A DNA stretch of 64,000 nucleotides from Lysinibacillus piscis (GTDB taxonomy: Bacteria; Bacillota; Bacilli; Bacillales_A; Planococcaceae): positions 434,001-498,000 of the forward strand of contig NZ_BRZA01000002.1 of assembly GCF_026012395.1 (NCBI RefSeq), given 5' to 3'. Each line of letters starts with the position of its first letter. The first letter of the stretch is position 1. The notes under the pieces are model-generated. The model made no database searches and had not been told where the DNA came from. It worked only from the letters and a program-made list of their open reading frames with translations. Position numbers and translations under genes: made by a program. Of this stretch, positions 10,540 to 20,006 are shown in pieces.

Positions 10540-11661
10540 ATGGAAAAACGTGATTATTACGAGGTGCTTGGTTTAACGAAATCAGCTTCTAAAGATGAAA
10601 TTAAAAAAGCCTATCGTAAATTATCCAAGCAATATCACCCAGACTTGAATAAAGAGCCAGGGGCAGACGAAAAATTTAAAGAAATCGCAGAAGCCTATGA
10701 AGTGTTAAGCGATGACCAAAAGAAAGCGCGCTACGACCAATTCGGTCATGAAGATCCAAATGCAGGCTTCGGTGGTGGTGGTTTCGGAGGCGGCGGCTTT
10801 GGCGGCTTCGAGGATATTTTCAGTTCCTTCTTTGGCGGCGGTGGGCGTCGTCAAGACCCAAATGCGCCACGCAAAGGGGACGATTTACAATATCGCATGA
10901 ACATTAAATTTGAGGAAGCGATTTTTGGAAAAGAAACAGAAATCGAAATTCCGAAAGATGAGCTATGTGATACATGTCATGGCTCAGGTGCAAAGCCAGG
11001 AACACAGCCTGAAACATGTTCGACATGTAATGGTGCTGGTCAGGTGAATCAAGCAGTAGATACACCATTTGGTCGTATGATGAACCGTCGCACTTGTTCA
11101 ACATGTCAAGGGACAGGTAAAATTATTAAAGAAAAATGTTCAACATGTCGTGGCGCTGGTAAAGTGCAAAAACGTAAGAAAATTAAAGTATCGATTCCAG
11201 CAGGTGTCGATGATGGGCAACAAATTCGTGTTACAGGTCAAGGAGAGCCAGGCGTCAACGGTGGTCCAGCAGGCGACTTATACATTATGTTCCGTGTACA
11301 AGGGCATAAAGAATTCGAACGTGATGGCGATGATATTTACTATGAGTTGAAGTTAACATTCCCACAAGCGGCTCTTGGCGATGAAATTGAAGTGCCAACT
11401 GTGCATGGTAAAGTGAAGCTACGCATTCCAGCAGGTACACAATCGGGCGCACAATTCCGCTTGAAAGACAAAGGGGTTAAAAATGTGCATGGCTACGGCA
11501 CTGGTAACCAATATGTGACAGTAAAAGTGATGACACCTGAAAAACTAACAGAAAAACAAAAGCAATTATTGCGTGAGTTTGCAGAAATTAGTGGCGATAT
11601 TCCAGAAGAACAAGGAAGCTCACTGTTCGACAAGATTAAGAAAAAATTCCAAGGTGAATAA
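10540..11661 (+). CDS. dnaJ: Chaperone protein DnaJ (Hsp40)
   Basis: The 373-residue type I Hsp40 stimulates the DnaK ATPase. The J domain (1-70) carries HPD at 33-35. A glycine/phenylalanine-rich linker (about 72-105) is followed by four zinc-binding CxxCxGxG repeats ([32 protein letters not shown]), then the C-terminal substrate-binding domains. GGAGTG precedes ATG 10540. A terminator separates it from dnaK. Upstream TTGACA (10487) and TACAAT (10502) are only nine bases apart, so an own promoter is plausible but not clearly defined. It probably leads a unit with prmA. Confidence 0.98.
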   Translation: MEKRDYYEVLGLTKSASKDEIKKAYRKLSKQYHPDLNKEPGADEKFKEIAEAYEVLSDDQKKARYDQFGHEDPNAGFGGGGFGGGGFGGFEDIFSSFFGGGGRRQDPNAPRKGDDLQYRMNIKFEEAIFGKETEIEIPKDELCDTCHGSGAKPGTQPETCSTCNGAGQVNQAVDTPFGRMMNRRTCSTCQGTGKIIKEKCSTCRGAGKVQKRKKIKVSIPAGVDDGQQIRVTGQGEPGVNGGPAGDLYIMFRVQGHKEFERDGDDIYYELKLTFPQAALGDEIEVPTVHGKVKLRIPAGTQSGAQFRLKDKGVKNVHGYGTGNQYVTVKVMTPEKLTEKQKQLLREFAEISGDIPEEQGSSLFDKIKKKFQGE

Positions 11662-11682
11662 TTAGAGGAGCTGAAATGCTAC

Positions 11683-12624
11683 GTGAAGTGGTCAGAGTTA
11701 TCCATCCATACGAAAAATGAAGCGGTAGAAGCAATTTCAAATATTTTGCATGAAGCAGGTGCAAGTGGTGTCGTGATTGAAGATTCAGCGGAATTTGGCA
11801 AGCCGAGAGAAGATCAATACGGTGAAATTTATGCACTCAATGAAGATGATTTCCCAAAAGACGGTGTCATTGTGAAAGCTTATTTGTCAGAATCCAGCTT
11901 TTTAAATGAAACAGTAGAAGAAATTAAAGTAGCAATTACCAACTTAACGAACTTTAATATTGATATTGGTGAAAACAGTGTGACGGTTGTAGAAGTGAAT
12001 GAGGAAGATTGGGCAACAGCATGGAAGCAATATTATCATCCTGTCAAAATTTCTGAACGCTTTACAATTGTACCGACATGGGAAGATTATACACCTGTGT
12101 CAACGGATGAACTGATTATCGAGCTTGACCCTGGTATGGCATTTGGTACAGGTACACATCCAACAACGGTGATGTGTTTACAGGGACTTGAAAAAATTGT
12201 AAAAGCAGATAATACCGTAGTGGATGTTGGTACAGGTTCAGGTGTCCTATCTGTTGGGGCAGCATTGCTTGGTGCAAAAAGTGTGCATGCTTTAGATTTG
12301 GATGAGGTGGCAGTACGTTCAGCAAAGGAAAACGTGACACTGAATAAAGTAGACGATCAAGTGACTGTCTATCATGGAAACTTGCTAGATACAGTGAAGG
12401 AGCCAGCAGACGTTGTGGTGGCGAATATTTTAGCAGATATCATCATTTCCTTTACAGATGATGCGTTTTCTATTGTCAAACCAGGTGGCTACTATATCAC
12501 TTCAGGCATCATCGGCGCAAAACGTGATGAGGTCAAAGCAGCATTACAGGCTTCAGGCTTTGTCATTGAAGAAGTATTATTAATGGAAGATTGGGTAGCG
12601 ATTATCGCTCGTCGTCCACTATAA
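11683..12624 (+). CDS. prmA: Ribosomal protein L11 methyltransferase PrmA
   Basis: PrmA trimethylates ribosomal protein L11 using S-adenosylmethionine. The 313-residue protein has an N-terminal substrate-recognition domain and a Rossmann methyltransferase domain with [27 protein letters not shown] and ANILADII. The start is GTG 11683, giving the usual N-terminus [10 protein letters not shown]. Its ribosome site AGAGGAG lies 12 bases upstream, rather far, while an out-of-frame ATG at 11676 is better spaced and would encode only 14 codons. It lies 21 bases after dnaJ, as in B. subtilis. Confidence 0.95.
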   Translation: MKWSELSIHTKNEAVEAISNILHEAGASGVVIEDSAEFGKPREDQYGEIYALNEDDFPKDGVIVKAYLSESSFLNETVEEIKVAITNLTNFNIDIGENSVTVVEVNEEDWATAWKQYYHPVKISERFTIVPTWEDYTPVSTDELIIELDPGMAFGTGTHPTTVMCLQGLEKIVKADNTVVDVGTGSGVLSVGAALLGAKSVHALDLDEVAVRSAKENVTLNKVDDQVTVYHGNLLDTVKEPADVVVANILADIIISFTDDAFSIVKPGGYYITSGIIGAKRDEVKAALQASGFVIEEVLLMEDWVAIIARRPL

Positions 12625-12632
12625 ATTGACTA

Positions 12633-12668
12633 GAAAAGCGCCAGATCATTAGCATTTGGCGCTTTTTT
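12633..12668 (+). terminator. Terminator after prmA
   Basis: AAAAGCGCCAGAT pairs with ATTTGGCGCTTTT around a short loop and runs into six Ts, just before the rsmE ribosome site. Confidence 0.85.
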
Positions 12669-12690
12669 GAAAATAAAGGAGCGAGTCAAT

Positions 12691-13422
12691 GTGCAACGTT
12701 ATTTTATTGAAACAGCTATTGAAGGAGCACGCATTACAGGAGAAGATGCCCGTCATATGATAAAAGTAATGCGCATGAAGGAAGGCGACAAAATCGTTGT
12801 CGTTGCGCAACAGATGGCACATATTTGTACGATTCAAGATTTTGTGGATGATGAGGTATGCATTCAAGCGACAGGTGAACAAATACCATCACCTGAGTTA
12901 CCTGTGCAAGTGACGATTGCCTGTGGTTTACCAAAGGGCGATAAATTAGAATTTATTGCACAAAAGGCAACAGAGCTTGGCATGTTTGCCCTATTGCCAT
13001 TTGAAGCAGAGCGTTCCATTGTGAAATGGGATGCGAAAAAGGGTGCTAAAAAACAAGAACGTCTACAGAAGATTGCTAAGGAAGCGGCAGAGCAATCCCA
13101 TCGTACACATATTCCAATCATTCATGAACCTGTCTCTTTCCAACAATTCATCAAGCAGCTAGGCGATTTTGACGCTGTTTTTATAGCAGATGAAGAAGAT
13201 GCTAAGGTTGAAAATCGCACAAAATTTGCAGAGAAATTAAGAAATACTAGCAATACGAAATCGATTTTACTTATTTTTGGTCCAGAAGGTGGCATTGCAC
13301 GTAAAGAAGTGGAGAAATTACAGCAGGCTGGCGCACAAACGATGTCATTAGGACCACGAATTTTACGAGCAGAAACCGCACCACTTTATGCGTTGTCAGC
13401 GATATCGTATGAGTTGGAATAA
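12691..13422 (+). CDS. rsmE: 16S rRNA (uracil(1498)-N(3))-methyltransferase RsmE
   Basis: RsmE methylates U1498 of 16S rRNA at N3. The 243-residue SPOUT-fold protein shows an N-terminal PUA-like part (about 1-70, with ARHMIKVMRMKEGD-like sequence), CGLPKGDKLEFIAQKATELG, and the knotted cofactor site LIFGPEGGI and LGPRILRAETAPLYAL. The start is GTG 12691: AAAGGAG lies nine bases upstream, and the in-frame extension to 12667 would run through that ribosome site. It is the equivalent of B. subtilis yqeU, between prmA and mtaB, but here a terminator separates it from prmA. Confidence 0.94.
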   Translation: MQRYFIETAIEGARITGEDARHMIKVMRMKEGDKIVVVAQQMAHICTIQDFVDDEVCIQATGEQIPSPELPVQVTIACGLPKGDKLEFIAQKATELGMFALLPFEAERSIVKWDAKKGAKKQERLQKIAKEAAEQSHRTHIPIIHEPVSFQQFIKQLGDFDAVFIADEEDAKVENRTKFAEKLRNTSNTKSILLIFGPEGGIARKEVEKLQQAGAQTMSLGPRILRAETAPLYALSAISYELE

Positions 13423-13581
13423 AAGAAAAAGGTATATTTTAAAAAATATAGATTTAATATAAGTAGGTAGAGGATACTTTTTAGGAGAATTATAAAATAG
13501 ATAGATGAGTGTTGTGAGAGAATATACTTAAGCTAATGAGTAGAATAATTCAGCAAAAGTTTAAGTCTTAGGGGGATTTCA

Positions 13582-13875
13582 ATGACAACTTTTTTCTTCA
13601 TACTGATGGGCTTCTTTATCGTTATTGCTAATATTATTGCGTTTATATTTTATAACAAAAAGAAAAATTTATATTTTGCTGCTTTTGTACTATTACTACT
13701 AGCCATTTTATTTGGTTCAATTGGTGGCGTATTAGCCATATTTATTATTCATGATCCGTTTGCGATATTTTATGGCATACAGCTGGGACAGTATTTGGTA
13801 ACAAATAGCATAATTGTTTTTATGATGGCTATTTTAGTAAGTATCATAAAAAAATATAACAACAGAAAAGTTTAA
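13582..13875 (+). CDS. Small membrane protein, three predicted helices
   Basis: I do not recognise this 97-residue protein. It has three hydrophobic stretches (about 4-24, 30-55 and 68-88) separated by short basic loops (KKKN near 26-29) and a basic C-terminus KKYNNRKV, suggesting an integral membrane protein with cytoplasmic positive segments. GGGGGA precedes ATG 13582 and supports translation. It interrupts the conserved rsmE-mtaB pair and lies in AT-rich flanks of about 160 and 210 bases. Single small membrane genes like this are often genus-specific; no function is claimed. Confidence 0.7.
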   Translation: MTTFFFILMGFFIVIANIIAFIFYNKKKNLYFAAFVLLLLAILFGSIGGVLAIFIIHDPFAIFYGIQLGQYLVTNSIIVFMMAILVSIIKKYNNRKV

Positions 13876-14087
13876 TTTATAAGTGTAGGTAACGTCATGT
13901 GGGAAATGAGGATTTTTTATAGTGATGTAAAGTGACAAAAGAGATGAGAATTTTAATCAATAGATAACATTGTTTGTTACTACTTTCTTAACTCTAGCCA
14001 AAAAACTAGGCTCCTTTTATTCTTTTGTGCTATTATAGATTAGTTAATGATTTGAACATATATAGTTATTTTTGAAAGGATGAAAAA

Positions 14088-15440
14088 ATGATGAGTCAGG
14101 AGCGTGCAAAAACGGTTGCCTTCCACACCTTAGGATGCAAGGTAAATCACTACGAGACGGAAGCGATCTGGCAATTATTTAAGGAGCAGGACTATGGACG
14201 TACAGAATTCGAGCAACAGGCAGATGTGTATGTCATTAATACATGTACTGTAACCAACACAGGGGATAAAAAATCACGTCAAGTCATTCGTCGTGCGGTT
14301 CGTCAAAATCCAGATGCGGTGATTTGTGTGACAGGTTGCTATGCGCAAACATCACCTGCTGAAATTATGGCGATTCCTGGTGTAGATATTGTTGTGGGAA
14401 CACAGGACCGCACAAAACTACTAGGCTACATTGAACAATACCGTACAGAGCGTCAGCCAATTAATGCGGTGCGCAATATTATGAAAAATCGCGTCTATGA
14501 GGAATTGGATGTGCCCGCGTTTACAGACCGTACACGTGCATCATTAAAAATTCAAGAAGGCTGTAATAATTTCTGTACATTTTGTATTATTCCATGGGCA
14601 CGTGGCTTAATGCGTTCACGTGATCCACAAGAGGTATTACAACAAGCACAGCAATTAGTGGATGCAGGCTACTTGGAAATTGTGTTAACAGGTATTCATA
14701 CAGGTGGCTATGGTCAAGATTTGAAGGACTATAATTTAGCTCAATTATTACGTGATTTAGAAGCAAATGTAAAGGGCTTGAAGCGTTTGCGTATTTCTTC
14801 GATTGAAGCAAGTCAGTTAACAGATGAAGTGATTGAGGTATTACGTGAATCGAATATCGTCGTGAATCATTTACACATTCCGATTCAATCAGGCTCTGAT
14901 ACGGTATTAAAACGTATGCGTCGTAAATATACAATGGAATTTTTCGGTGAACGTTTAACGAAATTGCATGAAGCATTGCCAAACCTTGCCGTGACATCGG
15001 ATGTAATTGTTGGCTTCCCAGGTGAGACAGAGGAAGAATTTATGGAAACATATCATTTCATTCGTGACCACAAGTTCTCTGAATTACATGTATTCCCATT
15101 CTCTCCGCGTACAGGTACACCTGCTGCACGTATGGAGGATCAAATTGCGGAAGACGTGAAAAATGAACGTGTCCATCGCTTAATTGCGCTAAATGACCAA
15201 TTGGCAAAAGAATATGCGGCTCGCTTTGAGGATGAAGTGTTGGAAATTATTCCAGAAGAGCGCTTTAAAGAATCAAATAACGACAATCTGTATGTTGGCT
15301 ATACAGATAACTATTTAAAAGTTGTCTTTGAAGGGACAGAAGACATGATTGGACAGCTTGTGAAGGTGAAAATCACGAAGGCAGGTTATCCATACAATGA
15401 GGGGCAGTTTGTCCGTGTATTAGAAGAACAACTGCAATAA
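14088..15440 (+). CDS. mtaB: tRNA t6A37 methylthiotransferase MtaB
   Basis: MtaB converts t6A37 of tRNAs reading ANN codons to the 2-methylthio form (ms2t6A). This 450-residue radical SAM enzyme has the N-terminal cluster cysteines in TLGCKVN, NTCTVT and TGCYAQ, the radical SAM motif CNNFCTFCIIPWARG (about 163-177), and a C-terminal TRAM domain ending YPYNEGQFVRV. GAAAGGATG precedes tandem ATG codons at 14088 and 14091; the first is used here. It corresponds to B. subtilis yqeV. TGCTATTAT at 14028-14036 is a possible extended -10 of its own promoter. Confidence 0.95.
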   Translation: MMSQERAKTVAFHTLGCKVNHYETEAIWQLFKEQDYGRTEFEQQADVYVINTCTVTNTGDKKSRQVIRRAVRQNPDAVICVTGCYAQTSPAEIMAIPGVDIVVGTQDRTKLLGYIEQYRTERQPINAVRNIMKNRVYEELDVPAFTDRTRASLKIQEGCNNFCTFCIIPWARGLMRSRDPQEVLQQAQQLVDAGYLEIVLTGIHTGGYGQDLKDYNLAQLLRDLEANVKGLKRLRISSIEASQLTDEVIEVLRESNIVVNHLHIPIQSGSDTVLKRMRRKYTMEFFGERLTKLHEALPNLAVTSDVIVGFPGETEEEFMETYHFIRDHKFSELHVFPFSPRTGTPAARMEDQIAEDVKNERVHRLIALNDQLAKEYAARFEDEVLEIIPEERFKESNNDNLYVGYTDNYLKVVFEGTEDMIGQLVKVKITKAGYPYNEGQFVRVLEEQLQ

Positions 15441-15448
15441 TAAACAAG

Positions 15449-15484
15449 CACAACTTACATTCTTGTAGGTTGTGTTTTTATTTT
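15449..15484 (+). terminator. Terminator after mtaB
   Basis: CACAACTTAC at 15449-15458 pairs with GTAGGTTGTG at 15465-15474 and is followed by TTTTTATTTT. Confidence 0.88.
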
Positions 15485-15542
15485 ACTTTCCATCAAACTT
15501 ACGCTAAAGTTAGAAAGCATCATTTTTAAAGGAGGGCTTTCC

Positions 15543-17801
15543 ATGCAGCAAACGTATATTGAAATTGTTAACGCAAGAGAGAATAATTTGAAAAATGTTA
15601 GTCTCCAAATACCGAAAAATAAAATTACAGTATTTACAGGTGTTTCAGGTTCAGGAAAATCATCCATTGTCTTTGATACGATTGCACAGGAGGCAGGTCG
15701 TCAATTAAATGAAACGTATAGTAGCTTTGTGCGCACATTTTTACCACGCTATCGTCGTCCAGAGGCGGATGCGATTCATAATTTGTCAACAGCTATTGTA
15801 GTCGATCAAAAACGCTTTGGAGGCAATGCACGTTCTACACTTGGTACAGCAACAGATATTAACTCATTGCTAAGATTGTTATTTTCACGCTTTGCCACGC
15901 CGAGTATTGGTTATGGAAATGCCTATTCTTTTAATGACCCGAGCGGTATGTGTCCACAATGTGAAGGAATCGGAAGAACGATTACCTTAAATATAGCGAC
16001 AACCTTAGATATGGAAAAATCCTTGAATGAGGGGGCTATTTTATTGCCAGGCTTTGGACCAGGGACTTGGCAATGGAAGGCTTATGCTGAATCTGGCTTT
16101 TTTGATAATGATAAAAAATTAAAAGACTATACAAAAGAAGAGCTTCATCAATTAATGTATGCCGATTCACAAAAAGTGATGGTAAGCTACCAAAATACTG
16201 AAATCAATGCAACATATGAAGGCATTGCAGTGAAATTTATGCGTCAAAATGTGAAAACAGAGAAAGATACAACAAAGGCGGCTGCTAGTAAGCTCGAGCA
16301 ATTTACAACCACTTGTACATGTCCTACCTGTGACGGCACGCGCTATAATCCAACTGTATTAAGCTCGAAGCTATTAGGTTATTCTATTTATGATATGACG
16401 GCAATGCAGCTCGATGATTTAATCGCTACATTGAAAAAGCTAGAAGAACCAATGGCACAGCAGCTTATCGAAGGCATCATCGAACGTCTGCAAAGCTTAT
16501 GTGATATTGGTCTAGGCTATATGACGCTGACACGTGAAACACCAACATTATCAGGTGGGGAGTCCCAACGTGTGAAAATGGTGAAATATTTGTCCAGTAA
16601 TTTAACAGGCTTGCTCTATATATTTGATGAACCAAGTACAGGGCTACATCCACATGACGTCTATCGTTTAAATGATTTGTTGGTGAAATTACGTGATAAA
16701 GGGAATACAGTGCTTGTTGTGGAACATGATTCAGATGTTATTCGTATCGCAGACCATGTCATTGATGTAGGACCAGCAGCTGGTGCAGGTGGTGGGCAAA
16801 TTATGTTTAGTGGTAGCTATGAGGAGCTGTTAACATCTGATACATTGACAGCAAAATATTTAAAAAATCAAGCAACGATTAAGGTAAATCCACGACCTGC
16901 CACAACATTTTTAGAGAGTGAAAAAAGCACGTTGCATAATTTGAAAAATGTCAGTCTGCGTGTGCCGCTTGGTATTTTGACAGCAGTGACAGGTGTAGCA
17001 GGCTCTGGAAAAAGTACATTGGTGAATGAAGTGTTTGCCAAGCAGTTTCCAGATGCTATTCGTATTGACCAAAGTGCTGTACAGGCAAATAGCCGTTCGA
17101 ACCCATCCACATACACAGGTATTATGAATGCTATTCGTAAAGTATTTTCAGATGTGAATGGTGTGGAGGCGGGGTTATTTAGCTATAACTCAACAGGTGG
17201 CTGTGAAACATGTGGCGGGACAGGTACAATTGAACTAAACTTGTCCTTTATGGATAAAGCAGAGGTTGTTTGTGCTACATGTCAGGGTAATCGTTATAAG
17301 CAAGAGGTATTACAATACACTTATAAAGAGAAAAATATTGTCGATGTCATGGAAATGACCATTGCGGAGGCGGTCACTTTCTTTGAGGCGAAAGACATTC
17401 AACGTAAATTAACAACCTTAAATACAGTGGGCTTGTCGTACTTAACGTTAGGGCAACCGCTGAATACATTATCAGGTGGCGAATGTCAGCGATTAAAGCT
17501 AGCAAAGGAAATGACAACAAAAGGGAATATTTATATATTGGACGAGCCTACAACTGGTTTGCATATGTCAGATGTTGCGACGATTTTACAAATGCTCAAT
17601 AAACTTGTGGAAAAAGGCAATACTGTACTTGTGATTGAGCATAATTTAGATGTCATTCGCCATAGTGACTGGTTAATTGATATCGGTCCAACAGGTGGTA
17701 TCGGTGGAGGAGAAATTTTATACGAAGGTCCGCCTACAGGTATCGCCAGCTGTGAACGTTCGATTACAGCACAATATTTACAATCCGACATAGAAAAATA
17801 A
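15543..17801 (+). CDS. Short UvrA-like ABC ATPase (UvrA2/drug-resistance type)
   Basis: The 752-residue protein has tandem UvrA-type ATPase modules: Walker A GVSGSGKSS at 33-41 and GVAGSGKST in the second half, signatures LSGGESQRVKMV and LSGGECQRLKLA, and both zinc-module cysteine pairs (CPQCEGIGR; CETCGGTG with CATCQGNRY). It is some 190 residues shorter than canonical UvrA (about 940-950) and seems to lack the UvrB-binding and insertion regions. Such UvrA2-like proteins are linked to DNA-damage tolerance or self-resistance to intercalating antibiotics, but nothing nearby indicates a biosynthetic cluster. AAAGGAGG precedes ATG 15543. It is monocistronic between mtaB and deoC. Confidence 0.88.
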   Translation: MQQTYIEIVNARENNLKNVSLQIPKNKITVFTGVSGSGKSSIVFDTIAQEAGRQLNETYSSFVRTFLPRYRRPEADAIHNLSTAIVVDQKRFGGNARSTLGTATDINSLLRLLFSRFATPSIGYGNAYSFNDPSGMCPQCEGIGRTITLNIATTLDMEKSLNEGAILLPGFGPGTWQWKAYAESGFFDNDKKLKDYTKEELHQLMYADSQKVMVSYQNTEINATYEGIAVKFMRQNVKTEKDTTKAAASKLEQFTTTCTCPTCDGTRYNPTVLSSKLLGYSIYDMTAMQLDDLIATLKKLEEPMAQQLIEGIIERLQSLCDIGLGYMTLTRETPTLSGGESQRVKMVKYLSSNLTGLLYIFDEPSTGLHPHDVYRLNDLLVKLRDKGNTVLVVEHDSDVIRIADHVIDVGPAAGAGGGQIMFSGSYEELLTSDTLTAKYLKNQATIKVNPRPATTFLESEKSTLHNLKNVSLRVPLGILTAVTGVAGSGKSTLVNEVFAKQFPDAIRIDQSAVQANSRSNPSTYTGIMNAIRKVFSDVNGVEAGLFSYNSTGGCETCGGTGTIELNLSFMDKAEVVCATCQGNRYKQEVLQYTYKEKNIVDVMEMTIAEAVTFFEAKDIQRKLTTLNTVGLSYLTLGQPLNTLSGGECQRLKLAKEMTTKGNIYILDEPTTGLHMSDVATILQMLNKLVEKGNTVLVIEHNLDVIRHSDWLIDIGPTGGIGGGEILYEGPPTGIASCERSITAQYLQSDIEK

Positions 17802-17953
17802 TAGAAAATGATTGGTGGAGAGGCTGTTTTATCTCCACCAATGATAAGTGACAAACAATTTTTTGTATTTGTAAAGCTGTGTATGCTGTTATTGTTGTAA
17901 ATGGTATGATATAGTTGTACGGACAACTTATATTTTTTAAAGGAGCTATGATC

Positions 17954-18622
17954 ATGACTCAAAATTATGCGAAAATGATTGACCACACATTATTAAAGGC
18001 AGATGCAAAACGTGACCAAATTGCACAAATTTGTGCAGAAGCAAAGCAATATGATTTTGCCTCTGTTTGTGTGAATCCGACATGGGTACAATATAGCGCA
18101 GAGCTTTTAGCAGGAACAGATGTAAAAGTTTGTACAGTAATTGGATTTCCATTAGGTGCAACAACATCAGCAGTAAAAGCATTTGAAACGAAGGATGCAA
18201 TTGCGAACGGTGCTGGTGAAATTGATATGGTCATTAATATTGGCGCATTAAAAGATGGCGATTTTGACCTAGTACAAAGTGACATTCAAGCAGTAGTTGA
18301 TGCAGCAAATGGTACACTTGTTAAGGTAATTATTGAAACATGCTTATTAACAGATGAAGAAAAAGTGAAAGCATGTGAATTATCTGTGGCAGCAGGTGCA
18401 GATTTTGTGAAAACATCTACTGGATTCTCTACAGGTGGCGCAACAGCAGAAGATATCGCTTTAATGCGTAAAACAGTAGGGCCAGACTTAGGTGTGAAGG
18501 CATCTGGTGGTGTGCGTAACTTAGAAGATATGCAAAAAATGGTGGAAGCTGGTGCAACACGTATCGGCGCAAGCTCAGGCGTAGCGATTGTCAATGGTTT
18601 AACAACTGATTCTAATTATTAA
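17954..18622 (+). CDS. deoC: Deoxyribose-phosphate aldolase
   Basis: DeoC cleaves 2-deoxyribose 5-phosphate into glyceraldehyde 3-phosphate and acetaldehyde during deoxynucleoside salvage. The 222-residue TIM barrel carries the Schiff-base lysine in DFVKTSTGF and the proton-relay lysine in [10 protein letters not shown] start it at ATG 17954, eight bases after AAAGGAG; an upstream ATG at 17948 is too close to that site. TGGTATGAT at 17902-17910 is a likely extended -10 promoter. The usual deo partners (nucleoside phosphorylase, deoR) are absent, so it is a single-gene unit closed by a terminator. Confidence 0.96.
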   Translation: MTQNYAKMIDHTLLKADAKRDQIAQICAEAKQYDFASVCVNPTWVQYSAELLAGTDVKVCTVIGFPLGATTSAVKAFETKDAIANGAGEIDMVINIGALKDGDFDLVQSDIQAVVDAANGTLVKVIIETCLLTDEEKVKACELSVAAGADFVKTSTGFSTGGATAEDIALMRKTVGPDLGVKASGGVRNLEDMQKMVEAGATRIGASSGVAIVNGLTTDSNY

Positions 18623-18643
18623 TGCGATATCAATGATACATGA

Positions 18644-18679
18644 AATGGAGCAATCTACTACAGGATTGCTTCATTTTTT
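18644..18679 (+). terminator. Terminator after deoC
   Basis: AATGGAGCAATC at 18644-18655 pairs with GATTGCTTCATT at 18664-18675 (one G-T pair), followed by a T run. Confidence 0.87.
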
Positions 18680-18711
18680 ATATGGCAAAACCTCTGCTCA
18701 TTGCTTGAAGT

Positions 18712-18740
18712 GAATATGGCTTTAGCTTCTCTCATATACT
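18712..18740 (+). promoter_or_regulatory. Candidate sigma-E promoter of the cotJ operon
   Basis: GAATATG at 18712-18718, 14 spacer bases, then CATATACT at 18733-18740 agree closely with the mother-cell sigma-E consensus (KMATATT, N13-15, CATACANT). In B. subtilis cotJABC is sigma-E dependent. The predicted start would leave a leader of about 25 bases before cotJA. Confidence 0.7.
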
Positions 18741-18774
18741 CCATTGAGCTAGGTATATGAGAAAGGAGGAGATT

Positions 18775-19002
18775 ATGTTTTCACAATATAAATATTGGAT
18801 GCCCTATATAAGCCCCTTTGATCCATGTAAGCCAATTAAAGTAAAAAGCTATGCAACGCCTCCGCAACTGTATATGGGTTTTCAGCCACCTAATTTACCT
18901 CAATTTGCAACCCCAAAAGAAGCACTCAGAGCTGGAACATTATGGCCAGCCTTATTTAGTGCCTATCCTAATCCACATAATGGAGGGGTGAAGAATGACT
19001 AA
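18775..19002 (+). CDS. cotJA: Spore coat-associated protein CotJA
   Basis: The 75-residue product is rich in proline and aromatic residues (WMPYISPFDPCKP, QLYMGFQPPNLPQF) and has the KEALRAGTLWPALFSAYP ending typical of CotJA, a small protein of the inner spore-coat layers needed to assemble CotJC. An in-frame extension to 18757 exists, but AAAGGAGGAG points to ATG 18775. It is the first gene of the cotJABC operon, whose second gene overlaps it by eight bases, and a sigma-E-type promoter lies upstream. This operon sits between deoC and rpsU, not where B. subtilis has it. Confidence 0.93.
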   Translation: MFSQYKYWMPYISPFDPCKPIKVKSYATPPQLYMGFQPPNLPQFATPKEALRAGTLWPALFSAYPNPHNGGVKND

Positions 19003-19258
19003 AAAGATGCCACCAGAATTTTATCAATTACTAGAAGAAATACAAGCCATCGATTTTGTAATTGTCGAATTAAACCTTTATCTAGATACACATCCAACTG
19101 ATTATGAAGCGATTCGACAATTTAATGAGCAGACTGAAAAAAGCATGAAGTTGAAAATTGCATTTGAGCAGAAGTTTGGTCCTCTCATGAATTTTGGGAG
19201 AAGCTATTCAAATTATCCATTTAATTGGATTGATACACCGTGGCCATGGCAAGTGTAA
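18995..19258 (+). CDS. cotJB: Spore coat protein CotJB
   Basis: The 87-residue protein follows the CotJB pattern: an N-terminal helix (EFYQLLEEIQAIDFVIVELNLYLDTHP) containing ‘LNLYLDTHP’ and a C-terminal stretch ending YPFNWIDTPWPWQV. CotJB is a small partner of CotJC in the spore coat. GGAGGGG lies just upstream of ATG 18995, within the end of cotJA; the eight-base overlap suggests translational coupling. It is expected to be expressed in the mother cell with its neighbours. Confidence 0.92.
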   Translation: MTKKMPPEFYQLLEEIQAIDFVIVELNLYLDTHPTDYEAIRQFNEQTEKSMKLKIAFEQKFGPLMNFGRSYSNYPFNWIDTPWPWQV

Positions 19259-19282
19259 ACATGAAAGTGGGAGGAACTATAT

Positions 19283-19852
19283 TTGTGGTATTATGAAAAA
19301 AAGCTACAGTATCCTGTGAGAGTGAGTACATGTAATCCCATGCTGGCGAAATTTTTAATTGAACAATATGGAGGCGCAGACGGAGAATTGGCAGCAGCAC
19401 TGCGTTATATGAATCAACGATATACCATTCCTGATAAAGTGGTAGGGCTGCTGACAGATATCGCAACAGAAGAATTTTCGCATTTAGAAATGATTGCTAC
19501 TATGATTTATAAGCTGACAAAAGATGCCACACCTGAGATGTTAAAGGAAGCAGGATTAGGTGATTACTATGTAAATCATGATCGCGCATTATTTTACCAA
19601 AATGCTGCGGGTGCCCCGTTTACAGCTACTTATATTCAGGCAAAAGGAGACCCGATTGCTGATTTATATGAGGATATTGCTGCAGAAGAAAAAGCACGTG
19701 CTACCTATCAATGGATCATCGATTTATCAGATGATACAGATTTAAATGATAGTTTGAAATTTTTGCGTGAACGAGAAATTGTGCACTCGCAGCGTTTTCG
19801 AGAGGCAGTAGAAATTTTAAAAGAGGATCAAAATCAAAAGAAAGTATTTTAG
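19283..19852 (+). CDS. cotJC: Spore coat protein CotJC, manganese-catalase family
   Basis: The 189-residue protein belongs to the dimanganese catalase family. The four-helix ferritin-like core shows GGADGELAAALRYMNQRY, TEEFSHLEMIATM and IAAEEKARATYQW, which supply the glutamate and histidine ligands. In Bacilli it is a spore-coat component thought to detoxify peroxide. The start is TTG 19283, chosen because GGGAGGAAC lies about eight bases upstream and the N-terminus MWYYEKKLQYPV matches known CotJC. It is the last gene of the cotJ operon, 24 bases after cotJB. Confidence 0.95.
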   Translation: MWYYEKKLQYPVRVSTCNPMLAKFLIEQYGGADGELAAALRYMNQRYTIPDKVVGLLTDIATEEFSHLEMIATMIYKLTKDATPEMLKEAGLGDYYVNHDRALFYQNAAGAPFTATYIQAKGDPIADLYEDIAAEEKARATYQWIIDLSDDTDLNDSLKFLREREIVHSQRFREAVEILKEDQNQKKVF

Positions 19853-19906
19853 GTATCTCTTACCTCTCCTACTGAAATAAAGCCCAAAATATTCGTATAC
19901 TTTCTA

Positions 19907-19935
19907 TTGACCATTATCAGACAATACGATATAAT
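19907..19935 (+). promoter_or_regulatory. Sigma-A promoter of rpsU
   Basis: TTGACC at 19907-19912 and a perfect TATAAT at 19930-19935 are separated by exactly 17 bases. The start site would be near 19942, leaving a 65-base leader before rpsU. Confidence 0.85.
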
Positions 19936-20006
19936 TTTTTAGTACACAACAGAAGGTAATTTGCCTAATTGTGTATTGACGTGTGTTCGGAGGGAGGGAA
20001 AGAGAG

